A program made the translations under genes and the position numbers. From positions 248,001-312,000 of the forward strand of contig NZ_UYZY01000006.1 in the NCBI RefSeq assembly GCF_900626075.1: DNA of 64,000 bases, given 5' to 3'. This DNA comes from Clostridium transplantifaecale (GTDB lineage Bacteria; Bacillota; Clostridia; Lachnospirales; Lachnospiraceae). The notes under the pieces were generated by a model that had not been told where the DNA came from, did not search any database, and was given only the letters and a program-made list of their open reading frames with translations. Shown here one piece after another: positions 9,009 to 16,751 of this stretch (position 1 is the first letter of the stretch; every line of letters begins with the position of its first letter).

Positions 9009-9304
9009 AATGCGTCCTCCTTTGACCAGTCGTATTTCTCCCCGGAAGCGCGGAGAATCACGGCCTGCATTCTGGAACGTATCACGCAGTCCAGCGCTCC
9101 CTTATCAACCAGGCTGACTTCGGCGTCCTCCACCCCAAACTCCTCCAGAACCTCTCTCACCGTTTTCAAAATTTCATCACCAAAAATAGTTTTTACAACA
9201 CTGTCCAGTTCAATTTCTATTCCTTTTCCTTCATTTGGCCTGATTGTAATCTGCACATCACTGGATTCCAGCGTGCCGCAGACGGCCGGCTTGTTAATCA
9301 TCAT
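8993..9304 (-). CDS. citD: Citrate lyase acyl carrier protein (gamma subunit)
   Basis: 103 aa, typical for CitD. The N-terminal GTLESSDVQI contains the serine that carries the phosphoribosyl-dephospho-CoA prosthetic group in this family (Ser-14 counting from the chosen ATG). First gene of citDEF with a GGAGGG ribosome-binding site. The accessory genes that make and attach the prosthetic group and acetylate it (citC, citX, citG) are not in this window, so they must lie elsewhere or the lyase would be inactive. Confidence 0.93.
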   Translation of the reverse strand: MMINKPAVCGTLESSDVQITIRPNEGKGIEIELDSVVKTIFGDEILKTVREVLEEFGVEDAEVSLVDKGALDCVIRSRMQAVILRASGEKYDWSKEDALWKTA

Positions 9305-9459
9305 AGTGTTTCCCTCCGAAAAATGATACTGCCGTGCTCTTGAACAGCCTGGTTTTGCCGCTTCCGGCTGAATTTCCAGGCTTATTTTTTATTTCTTATT
9401 TCTTAATTTCTTATTTCTAAGTATAGCAGGTTATATTTATAATTAAAAATATCAAAATA

Positions 9460-9491
9460 AGATACATATCATAAGTAATTCATATGTATCT
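9460..9491. promoter_or_regulatory. Large palindrome upstream of citDEF (probable operator)
   Basis: AGATACATAT and ATATGTATCT form a perfect 10-bp inverted repeat separated by 12 bp, in an AT-rich stretch 156 bp upstream of citD and about 200 bp from the divergent thioesterase. The symmetry is suited to a dimeric regulator. The protein that binds is unknown; a LysR- or GntR-type factor is possible. Confidence 0.5.
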
Positions 9492-9628
9492 AAATATTAT
9501 TAGTCTCACCTCAGGCAAACCGCCCGTTTCTGTGCATTGCAAAGCGTGATGTTCGCAGCACAGCTGCTTTTAACTGGGGTGAACAGCAGCAGCCGCCCAG
9601 AAGCGGCAAAACTTTAAAATAAAACGTC

Positions 9629-9658
9629 TTGCCAATTCCCCACAAAAGGCCTTATACT
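9629..9658 (+). promoter_or_regulatory. Promoter of the thioesterase gene
   Basis: TTGCCA (9629-9634), 18-bp spacer, TATACT (9653-9658), 40 bp before the ATG at 9698. Confidence 0.55.
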
Positions 9659-9697
9659 GAGTCATAACATTTTTTCATCCAGAAAGGGGCGTTCATT

Positions 9698-10177
9698 ATG
9701 GAACAGAAACTTATGCGGCACGTAGCGGATTCCGCAGTGACACAGACACAGATTATATTAAACAGCCACATCAACGGGGCAGGACGGCTTTTCGGCGGAC
9801 AGCTGATGGAGTGGATCGACATCGTAGCGGCTGTTGTAGCCCGCCGCCATTCCCACTGCAACCAGACCACCGCATCGGTTGACAGCCTTCATTTTAAAGA
9901 AGCCGTCCATCTGAACGACACGCTCATTCTTTTGGGCAAGGTCACCTATGTGGGCCACACGTCCATGGAGGTACAGGTGGACAGCTTTGTCGAAGCGCTG
10001 GACGGAACCCGGAAACTGGTCAACACTGCCTTTTTTGTCATGGTCGCGCTGGATGAAAATGATCATCCGACAGCCGTTCCCGGCCTGATTCTGGAGACAG
10101 AGGAGGAGAAGGCGGCCTGGGATGCCGGAAAACGCCGGAACGATCTGCGCAAACAGCGCCGGATCGAAAATTACTAG
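9698..10177 (+). CDS. Hotdog-fold acyl-CoA thioesterase
   Basis: 159 aa, single hotdog domain of the YciA/YkhA acyl-CoA hydrolase group. The signature VTQTQIILNSHINGAGRLFGGQLMEW is split across residues 10-35 and contains the conserved N..G..FGG..M catalytic region. The family hydrolyses acyl-CoA to free acid and CoA in the cytoplasm. The ATG at 9698 has an AAAGGGG site. It is divergent from citDEF and followed by several hairpins. Which acyl chain is used cannot be told from sequence. Confidence 0.88.
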   Translation: MEQKLMRHVADSAVTQTQIILNSHINGAGRLFGGQLMEWIDIVAAVVARRHSHCNQTTASVDSLHFKEAVHLNDTLILLGKVTYVGHTSMEVQVDSFVEALDGTRKLVNTAFFVMVALDENDHPTAVPGLILETEEEKAAWDAGKRRNDLRKQRRIENY

Positions 10178-10200
10178 AGCGTGTTTGAAAATTACGTTCC
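10177..10200 (+). repeat. Copy 1 of the GAGCGTGTTTGAAAATT short repeat
   Basis: The repeat begins right at the TAG stop of the thioesterase gene (CTAGAGCGTGTTTGAAAATT). Related copies occur at 49565-49637 (as a 73-bp inverted repeat), 55259-55279 and 63658-63680. Confidence 0.7.
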
Positions 10201-10213
10201 TGTGACTGAGAAA

Positions 10214-10233
10214 GAGTCCGGTGAGCCGGACTC
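10214..10233. terminator. Hairpin after the thioesterase gene
   Basis: GAGTCCGG-TGAG-CCGGACTC is a perfect 8-bp stem with a tetraloop 37 bp after the stop. It has no T run, so termination here alone is doubtful; the next hairpin at 10302 provides one. Confidence 0.4.
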
Positions 10234-10301
10234 GCGCGCCGGGCGCGGCCGCATAGCGGCATATTACATTTTCGCGCGAGTGCGCATCCTGCCCGGAGGG
10301 C

Positions 10302-10350
10302 TTTTTATTCTATTAGGAGAGTTCGTAGAATTCTCCTAATAGAATAAAAA
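10302..10350. terminator. Perfect 19-bp inverted repeat flanked by T and A runs
   Basis: TTTTTATTCTATTAGGAGA and its exact reverse complement are separated by 11 bp. The stem ends in A/T runs on both sides, so it can terminate transcription from either direction between the convergent thioesterase and phosphoglucomutase genes. Confidence 0.65.
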
Positions 10351-10412
10351 ATCTGCTGCAATGAGAATATTCACCGGCCCTTATGCCAGTTCATATTCAC
10401 AATTGCAGCAGA
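10351..10412. repeat. Imperfect 19-bp inverted repeat next to the terminator
   Basis: TCTGCTGCAATGAGAATAT pairs almost perfectly with ATATTCACAATTGCAGCAGA across a loop of about 21 nt. It directly adjoins the 10302-10350 palindrome and lies 33 bp beyond the 3' end of the minus-strand phosphoglucomutase gene. Its role is unknown. Confidence 0.6.
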
Positions 10413-10444
10413 CATTCAAGTTCGGGCGCCGCCCGCCATAATCT

Positions 10445-12181
10445 CTACAGCAGCTTATTCACCGTCTCCATCACCGCATCCCCAAGCTTTGCGGATTTTT
10501 CATTCGCATCCTCCAGAGATGTGCCTTTGACGCCGTAGTAGAATTTAATCTTCGGCTCGGTTCCGGACGGTCTGACACAGAGCCATGCATTATCTTCCAG
10601 ATCATAGTAAAGCACGTTGGAGGACGGGAGGCCCGTCGGCTTCACGGTTCCCGAGGCCATGTCTTTGATTGTGTCTTCCTTGTAATCTCTTGCGGATAAA
10701 ACTTTATAGCTGCCGATAGCCACCGGGGTATTGGCCCGGAAATATTCCATGATTTCCTGGATTTTGGCCAGGCCTTCAATTCCTTTGAGGCCGATGGACT
10801 GAACCTCGTCTTTGTAGTATCCGTACTTCTCGTACATCTCTACCATGGCATCCCAGAGGGTCATGCCTTTTTCTTTATAATAAGCGGCTGCCTCACAGAG
10901 CGCTGCCGTCGCCGAGATAGCGTCCTTGTCACGGGCATAGGTGCCGATCAGGCAGCCATAGCTCTCTTCCATTCCAAACAGGTAAGTTCCTTTACCCGCC
11001 TTCTCGTTCTCGAGAACCTTCTGGCCGATCCACTTAAAACCGGTCAGGACTTCCACAAGCTCCGCGCCGTAAAAGCCTGCCACGGCATCCACCAGGTTCG
11101 TGGTCACGATGGACTTAACCACCTGGCCGTCCGCCGGGATCTCCCCTTTGGCCTTCTTCTGGCTCAACACATACTCACAGAGAAGGGAACCGGACATATT
11201 GCCGGTCAGAGGGATATATTCCCCTGATTTCCCATCTTTTACATAAACGCCGAGGCGGTCCGCATCCGGATCCGTAGCCAGTACGAGATCGGCGTCTTTC
11301 TCCGCCGCCAGCTTAAGGCCCAGTTCAAATGCCTCTTTTGCCTCCGGGTTCGGATAACTTACAGTCGGGAATTCTCCGTCCGGAAGCTCCTGCTCCGGCA
11401 CCACGTATACATGGGTGAATCCAAGTTCCTTCATTACACGGCGGGCAGGAATATTGCCGGTTCCGTGAAGCGGCGTGTACACGATCGTAATCTGATCCTG
11501 CATCTTGTCAATGGCTGCCTGGTTTACCACCTGCGCTTTTACCTGCGCTATGTATTTGTCGTCAATCTCCGCGCCGATAATCTGGTATTTACCGGCTGCT
11601 TTGGCGCTCTCTTCGTCCGTTGTCTTCACGGTGGAAAGATCGGTGATTGCCATTACTTCGTCTGTTACTCCCTTGTCGTGAGGCGGTGTAAACTGTGCGC
11701 CGTCCTCCCAGTATACTTTATATCCGTTATATTCCGGCGGATTGTGGCTGGCAGTGATATTGATTCCCGCGATACAGCCCAGTTCCCGCACTGCAAATGA
11801 CAGTTCCGGGGTCGGACGGAGTGATTCAAACTTATACGCCTTAATGCCGTTGGCTGCCAGTGTGAGGGCTGCTTCTTCGGCAAATTCCGGGGACATGCGG
11901 CGTGAATCAAACGCAATTGCGACTCCCTTGCCGGCCCCTCCCTGCTTGATGATATAATTAGCCAGTCCCTGTGTAGCCCTGCGTACTGTATAAATATTCA
12001 TACGATTGATTCCTGCGCCAATGATACCGCGAAGGCCTGCCGTACCGAATTCCAGATCCATGTAAAAACGCTCTTTGATTTCATTCTCGTCATCAGCGAT
12101 TTTTCTCAGCTCTTCTTTTGTTGCCTCGTCAAAGTATGGATTATCCAGCCATTCTTTATAAATTTTCATGTAATCCTTCAT
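10445..12181 (-). CDS. Alpha-phosphoglucomutase / phosphomannomutase
   Basis: 578 aa, matching the long Firmicute phosphohexomutases (PgcA type). It interconverts glucose-1-phosphate and glucose-6-phosphate (some members also mannose phosphates), feeding cell-envelope polysaccharides and glycogen. Visible motifs are the phosphoserine loop TASHNPPEYNGYK (about 144), the Mg2+ loop DPDADR (about 304), the sugar-specificity loop GMEESYG (about 404), and the phosphate-binding RPSGTEPK near the C-terminus (about 539). Monocistronic, with AT-rich promoter sequence upstream. High confidence in family; substrate preference is inferred. Confidence 0.93.
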   Translation of the reverse strand: MKDYMKIYKEWLDNPYFDEATKEELRKIADDENEIKERFYMDLEFGTAGLRGIIGAGINRMNIYTVRRATQGLANYIIKQGGAGKGVAIAFDSRRMSPEFAEEAALTLAANGIKAYKFESLRPTPELSFAVRELGCIAGINITASHNPPEYNGYKVYWEDGAQFTPPHDKGVTDEVMAITDLSTVKTTDEESAKAAGKYQIIGAEIDDKYIAQVKAQVVNQAAIDKMQDQITIVYTPLHGTGNIPARRVMKELGFTHVYVVPEQELPDGEFPTVSYPNPEAKEAFELGLKLAAEKDADLVLATDPDADRLGVYVKDGKSGEYIPLTGNMSGSLLCEYVLSQKKAKGEIPADGQVVKSIVTTNLVDAVAGFYGAELVEVLTGFKWIGQKVLENEKAGKGTYLFGMEESYGCLIGTYARDKDAISATAALCEAAAYYKEKGMTLWDAMVEMYEKYGYYKDEVQSIGLKGIEGLAKIQEIMEYFRANTPVAIGSYKVLSARDYKEDTIKDMASGTVKPTGLPSSNVLYYDLEDNAWLCVRPSGTEPKIKFYYGVKGTSLEDANEKSAKLGDAVMETVNKLL

Positions 12182-12230
12182 AATTATCTCCCATCCACTG
12201 ACATATTCTTATTGCTGCATTCTAACTACA

Positions 12231-12259
12231 ATTATAGTCTATTTTCACGAAAAAATAAA
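12231..12259 (-). promoter_or_regulatory. Probable phosphoglucomutase promoter
   Basis: Minus strand: TATAAT (12231-12236), 17 bp from a weak -35 (TTTATT at 12254-12259), 50 bp before the start codon. Confidence 0.45.
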
Positions 12260-12264
12260 GATTT

Positions 12265-12614
12265 AATTGAGAAATGAGGACGCCGCCGTCAGGTCGGGGG
12301 CCGGGGTGGTGAGAGGGATCGATGCGTCTTTCGTCCCGGGCGTCAGAGTGTCGTGGGCGGGGAATCCGGGCAGAAAAAGTTCCTGCGGGAAACGCTTTCG
12401 CTCATTGGAGTACATAATGGTACTAACCTCGAAAAGACCTCGGTAAGTACCAATGAACTCCCAGGTTCCCTCCGGAATCTTTTTCTCCCTTCTTCCCCGC
12501 AGGAAGGTTATGGCCGGGACGAAAGACTTAGCCAAGACGCTGCCCGGCCCCCAGCCTGCGGCGGCTGATCTGTCCTCTTTCTTCAAGAGGGGAGGCGCTT
12601 GCCGCTGCCACTAC
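12265..12614 (+). repeat. Foldback element copy A1
   Basis: About 350 bp, strongly similar to 23862-24214 and, in reverse complement, to 12750-13072, 24291-24663 and 24761-25103. It folds on itself: CGCCGCC...GGGGGCCGGG near the left end pairs with CCCGGCCCCC...GGCGGC at the right. GTCTTTCGTCCC (12326-12337) pairs with GGGACGAAAGAC (12516-12527), and an apical hairpin GGTACT/AGTACC lies in the centre. The right end has the family terminus GCTGCCACTACG. No credible protein is encoded. The left terminus looks shortened compared with copy B2. Confidence 0.8.
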
Positions 12615-12749
12615 GTTTCTCAGGATGCCTAAAAACTATATCCTGTTCACTATGAAACTGTGTAAGATTATAATCCTATAGTGTTTATTCTGATACTCTT
12701 TTTATGCAGCCCAAAATGCCGTTAAAAATGTAAAAGAATCACGATTATA

Positions 12750-13072
12750 TAGTGGACGCGACAATACCATTCCCCCACTTGACGAAAGAGACAATCAGCC
12801 CCTGAAGCCGGCGGACGGGGCAACAACCTTCCCTGAGTCTTTAGTCCCGTCGACAACCTGCCCGGGGAAGGAAGGAGAAAACTTTCCGAAGGGGACCTTG
12901 GAATCCGCCGGTGCTTGCTGAGGTCTTACACGAAGCTAGCATCCGCTGCGCATTACACAAGCGGGAGCGAGTCCCCGTAGGAATTTTTTCTCCTGGATTC
13001 CCCCTCACCACACCCTGCAAACCAGGACTGAAGACTCATAAACAACCTCTCACCACCCTGTCCGCCGTCTTA
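12750..13072 (-). repeat. Foldback element copy B1
   Basis: Same family, inverted relative to A1, so that the GTGGC termini of A1 and B1 face each other across about 135 bp of AT-rich sequence without a gene. The left end TAGTGGACGCGACAATACC and the following segment up to CGGACGGGG match the long terminal repeat of B2. The right terminal repeat stops at GTCCGCCGTCTT and is truncated. Sequence from 13073 to 13356 holds two copies of TTTGCCACCATA (13156, 13209) and the leader of the next operon, but no supportable gene. Confidence 0.8.
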
Positions 13073-13356
13073 CAGAGGCGTCCTCGCATCTCAACTAAAT
13101 CCCTAATCTTCGTAGTATTGCTCCATTCCACGCCCAGTAACCTATCCTTCAAAAGTTTGCCACCATACCTCCGTTCATAGATAATTGCATATTCAAGCTC
13201 TCTCAAAATTTGCCACCATATAGGCGATTTCGTCTCTAAATAGAACAAAAATAAGTCTTTTCATCACCCCAAAAACCAATTATAATTATCATCATACATA
13301 TGCGGGCCGCAATTCGAATGTAAATTTATAAAAATTCAGAAAGTGAGGACGGTTGT

Positions 13357-14007
13357 GTGAAAAAAGAGAAAAAAGATGGCGTAGGATTTAAAGAGTATTT
13401 AGTGTTTCTGCTTGGATTACTGTTTTTCTCCGGGTTATTCCAGAAGGGACCCGGACCATTAAAAATACTTGATCTTCAAACATATCTGGGCCAGTTCGGA
13501 ACCATAGTGGAAGGGGCTTCCCCTGGCATTCTCGGTTCGGGCGGTTACGGCCTGAAATATATGTTTCTTCAATCACTGACTATCGCACCAGGCATATTTT
13601 TTGCTGTAGCCGTAGTAAACGTGGTTGACTACTACGGCGGAATGAAAGCTGCAGGCAAGCTGCTTTCACCCATACTTGGATTTCTTATGGGAGTTCCGGG
13701 AGAAAGCTCCCTGGCCATTATTGCTAACCTGGAAACAACAGACGGGAGTACCGCCATCGTCAAAGAACTGTATGAGAACAAAAAAATCACCTCCGACCAG
13801 CGGGATATCCTGTCTTCCTATTTGTTTACCGGAACCGCCATCATTGGTATGATGGTCAGCTATGGTATATGGTTTCTTCCCCAACTGAAATTCGGCCAGG
13901 GAGCGGTATTCCTCGTAGTTATCGTAATGAAATTCGTATCGGGAAATATGATGCGATTTTACCTGAAATTTGCTAATAAAAACAAAGTATCCGGGGAGGT
14001 AGAATAA
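13357..14007 (+). CDS. Gate-domain (nucleoside-recognition) membrane protein, YjiH-like
   Basis: 216 aa, multi-spanning. The Gate-type core is recognisable as FLMGVPGESSLAIIANLETTD (shorter part GVPGESS about 113) and TGTAIIGMMVSYG about 165. In E. coli the analogous YjiH and YjiG proteins flank the isoaspartyl dipeptidase gene iadA. Here two Gate proteins precede an M20 amidohydrolase, so a role in moving the amidohydrolase's substrate or product is inferred, not shown. The GTG start at 13357 has a GAGG site 8 nt upstream. First gene of a five-gene operon; the next gene starts 2 bp after its stop. Confidence 0.75.
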   Translation: MKKEKKDGVGFKEYLVFLLGLLFFSGLFQKGPGPLKILDLQTYLGQFGTIVEGASPGILGSGGYGLKYMFLQSLTIAPGIFFAVAVVNVVDYYGGMKAAGKLLSPILGFLMGVPGESSLAIIANLETTDGSTAIVKELYENKKITSDQRDILSSYLFTGTAIIGMMVSYGIWFLPQLKFGQGAVFLVVIVMKFVSGNMMRFYLKFANKNKVSGEVE

Positions 14008-14008
14008 T

Positions 14009-14476
14009 ATGGACGGCAGCGCAGTTAAGGAAAAACAGACTTTTATTGAAGTTTTCATGGCCGGCGCCCGCAAAGGCGTTCACATGTGGCTGAATTCCAA
14101 TGTCCCAGGCATTGTATTATCGGTTTTAATCATGCGGATCGTTGAAGTTACAGGTCTTATGACATTTCTAGGGAAAATTCTCGGTCCTATCATGAGTATT
14201 TTCGCATTGCCCGGTGAAGCGGTCGTTCCCTATCTCACCTGCCTCATCTCAATGCCGGGCGGCTGTCTCAGCGCCGTCACCCTGCTCAACGACGGAATTC
14301 TTACCGCCGAGCATGTCACCATTCTGTTGCCAATGCTCATGTTAACCGGCAATGCGGGGGCAATCGGAAGAATCCTGGGCGTAACCGGCGTAAAGGGCAA
14401 ATCCTTTGGCGCATGCTATATCATCATGATTTTATGCACCATCATCGCAGGTCTTATTATGAGGATTATCGTATAA
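14009..14476 (+). CDS. Gate-domain membrane protein, YjiG/SpmB-like
   Basis: 155 aa, about four membrane segments, with the Gate-family pattern PGEAVVPYLTCLISMPGGCLS around residue 70 (GEAVVP and MPGG are the recognisable parts). Length and topology match E. coli YjiG and the spore maturation protein SpmB group. It starts 2 bp after its YjiH-like partner with a GGGGAGG ribosome-binding site in the partner's end, so the two are almost certainly co-translated and likely form a complex. The alternative spore-maturation role is less likely because of the catabolic neighbours. Confidence 0.75.
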   Translation: MDGSAVKEKQTFIEVFMAGARKGVHMWLNSNVPGIVLSVLIMRIVEVTGLMTFLGKILGPIMSIFALPGEAVVPYLTCLISMPGGCLSAVTLLNDGILTAEHVTILLPMLMLTGNAGAIGRILGVTGVKGKSFGACYIIMILCTIIAGLIMRIIV

Positions 14477-14499
14477 TGTAAAAGATGGAGGAAGAAAGA

Positions 14500-15924
14500 A
14501 TGGGAATCACAACGGAGAGCTACAAAGAGATTATAACGAAATGGTTTGAAGAAAATGAAAGTAAAATGACGGACTTGAGCGACCGTATATGGGAATATGC
14601 AGAGACCCTGTTCCAGGAATTCCAATCTGCAGCTTTATTAGAAGACGTGTTTGAACAAAACGGATTCACGGTAACAAAAGGCGTGGCAGGCATCCAAACC
14701 GCATTTGTCAGCGAATGGTCCAACGGCCCCGGCCCGGTCATCGCGCTGATCGGCGAATATGACGCTTTGCCTGGTCTGGGCCACAAGATTTCTGATAAAA
14801 AGGAACCTACAGGAAAGGCCGGTCACGGCTGCGCCCATAATCTGCTTGGTGTGGGCAGCCTGTCCACCGCTCTCTGCCTGAAACAGGCGATGACCGAATT
14901 GCACGTAACCGGTACGGTAAAATACTTCGGCTGTCCTGCGGAGGAAGGCGGTGCGGCAAAAGTATTCATGGTACGTGACCATGTTTTCGATGGAATTGAC
15001 GCCATTATCCGCTGGCATCCCCAGAATATTTCTTATGTAAGCGTGTCACCGTGTCTGACACATTATTCGGTTAAATACATTTTCCACGGCAAAGCCGCAC
15101 ATGCCGCAGTCTCTCCTGATGCTGGAAGAAGCGCCCTTGACGCCGCAATTTTGATGGATGTAGCCGTAAACTACCTGCGGGAGCACGTCTCATCGGATGC
15201 GCGCATTCATTCTGTTATATCAAACGGGGGAACTGTTCCAAATATTGTACCCGATTATGCCGAAATCTGGTACGGCGTGCGTGGGCAAAAGAAAGCGGAT
15301 GCAGATGAAATATTTGAACGAATGAAAAAAATCGCGTACGGTATGGCAATGGCAACTGAGACCACCGTAGATATAAAGGTCCTCTCCGCCTCCTCCAGTA
15401 CACTGCCCAACAAGGTTCTGTCGAAAGTGGCGCTTAAAAATATGCACGAAATCGGAGCGCCTGTTTTTACGGAGCAGGAAAAGCTCTTTGCAAAAAAACT
15501 GAACGAAGGAATCAGCACAGCGGCCAAGGCAAAATCCATGGTAGTCCATGGAGTCACAGATCCGAAGCTGGCTGAACTCGACTTGCATGAGGGCATTTCC
15601 GACAACCTGCTTGAGAATGTAAAAGTATCTCCTTATTCCACCGACTCAGGGGATGTCAGTTGGATGGCCCCCATGTGCCAGTTGTTTATCGCCGCCCAAA
15701 CCATTGGTTCGCCAAACCACTCATGGCAGCAGGCGGTATGCGCCGGTATGAGCATTGGACATAAGGGCATGATTTTTGCTGGAAAAGCGATGACAATGAC
15801 GGCGATGGATGTTCTGACACATCCCGAAATTTTGGCCGAGGCAAAGAAGGAATTCGACGAGACCATCCGCGTATATCCATATACCTGTCCCCTTCCCCAG
15901 GATGCCGTTCCCGGAGAAACGTAA
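14500..15924 (+). CDS. M20-family amidohydrolase, AbgB-like
   Basis: 474 aa. It resembles AbgB, a subunit of p-aminobenzoyl-glutamate hydrolase, and related M20 amidohydrolases. Metal-ligand and catalytic segments visible are GEYDALPGLGH (about 86), GHGCAHNLLG (about 107), GCPAEEGGAAK (about 149, Glu-Glu pair) and the dimerisation-domain motif GKAAHAA (about 199). The family cleaves amide bonds of N-acyl or aminobenzoyl amino acids in the cytoplasm. I chose the ATG at 14500, which has GGAGG 8 nt upstream; the in-frame ATG at 14485 has no ribosome-binding site. It lies in an operon with four membrane proteins, which suggests uptake of a small peptide-like amide. Confidence 0.88.
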   Translation: MGITTESYKEIITKWFEENESKMTDLSDRIWEYAETLFQEFQSAALLEDVFEQNGFTVTKGVAGIQTAFVSEWSNGPGPVIALIGEYDALPGLGHKISDKKEPTGKAGHGCAHNLLGVGSLSTALCLKQAMTELHVTGTVKYFGCPAEEGGAAKVFMVRDHVFDGIDAIIRWHPQNISYVSVSPCLTHYSVKYIFHGKAAHAAVSPDAGRSALDAAILMDVAVNYLREHVSSDARIHSVISNGGTVPNIVPDYAEIWYGVRGQKKADADEIFERMKKIAYGMAMATETTVDIKVLSASSSTLPNKVLSKVALKNMHEIGAPVFTEQEKLFAKKLNEGISTAAKAKSMVVHGVTDPKLAELDLHEGISDNLLENVKVSPYSTDSGDVSWMAPMCQLFIAAQTIGSPNHSWQQAVCAGMSIGHKGMIFAGKAMTMTAMDVLTHPEILAEAKKEFDETIRVYPYTCPLPQDAVPGET

Positions 15925-16012
15925 ACTACACAGACTTCACCGAAGGGCTCCCGTATGAGAAATGACGGCGAGTCCTCCTGTGAATTACCGATGAGATAAG
16001 GAGCTATCGTTT

Positions 16013-16717
16013 ATGACACCACATGATGAAGTTCTACAAGTAGCCAACAGCTTTCCCTCGTGGATTATCAACCTCTCTATGGTATTTCTGATATTTTTGC
16101 AGACTTTAATATTTGCCAGGATCAGTCTGCGCTACCGGGGTCAATTCGGTATTACAGGAGTGGAAATTAGAAAAGCCGTCAAGTCCGGAATCATTACTAC
16201 GATTGGACCGGCCTTATCCGTATTCATCGTAGGCCTTGCCCTGATTACCCAAATTGGCGCTCCCCTGTCCCTCTCCCGCCTCAGTGTGGTGGGTAATGCA
16301 GTCTATGAGACTACTGCTGCGGAAGTCGCCGCATCAACTCTGGGTACGAGCATCAATTCCGATACATACAGTCTGTCTGCCTTTACCTGCTCTGTCTGGG
16401 TTATGAATATCGGCGGAGCGCTGATGATTCTGCCTCATCTGCTGTTTCTGAAACCATTTTCCACGATGCGCCAGAAAGTGAATCAGCGTGGAAATCTGGG
16501 TAAGATAATCGGAATTTGCGCCTCTCTCGCCTCCTTCGGATACTTCGCTCTTGATTATTCTATCAAGGATATGAAGAATTTTGTGGCAGTTGGTTCTGCC
16601 GCCCTATCCATGTGGCTGCTAACCTATCTGGGAAACCGCTGCAAAAAGACCTGGCTTAAGGAGTGGGCAATGGCGCTCTCCATCCTGATCGCCATTACCG
16701 CTGCAAGTATTATCTGA
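16013..16717 (+). CDS. DUF5058-family membrane protein
   Basis: 234 aa, about seven hydrophobic segments. The segments SLRYRGQFGITGVEIRKAVK and SGIITTIGPALSVFIVGLAL resemble DUF5058 proteins, which occur next to M20 peptidases; the family has no assigned function. It starts 88 bp after the amidohydrolase with an AAGGAG ribosome-binding site. With the next membrane protein it could form a two-component transporter for the amidohydrolase substrate; that is inference from context only. Confidence 0.7.
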   Translation: MTPHDEVLQVANSFPSWIINLSMVFLIFLQTLIFARISLRYRGQFGITGVEIRKAVKSGIITTIGPALSVFIVGLALITQIGAPLSLSRLSVVGNAVYETTAAEVAASTLGTSINSDTYSLSAFTCSVWVMNIGGALMILPHLLFLKPFSTMRQKVNQRGNLGKIIGICASLASFGYFALDYSIKDMKNFVAVGSAALSMWLLTYLGNRCKKTWLKEWAMALSILIAITAASII

Positions 16718-16751
16718 TCAAAAAACGAAAACCGGAGAGGAGCTGCTATCT

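Noticed and set aside
12263-12586. 107-codon minus-strand frame within foldback copy A1, and similar frames in the other copies
   Set aside because: The frames are not conserved between copies, while the folded structure is.
13036-13248. 70-codon minus-strand frame beginning MFYLETKSPIWWQ
   Set aside because: No ribosome-binding site, it starts at a TTG, and its 3' part lies inside foldback element B1. It may be a scrap of an old gene but cannot be supported.
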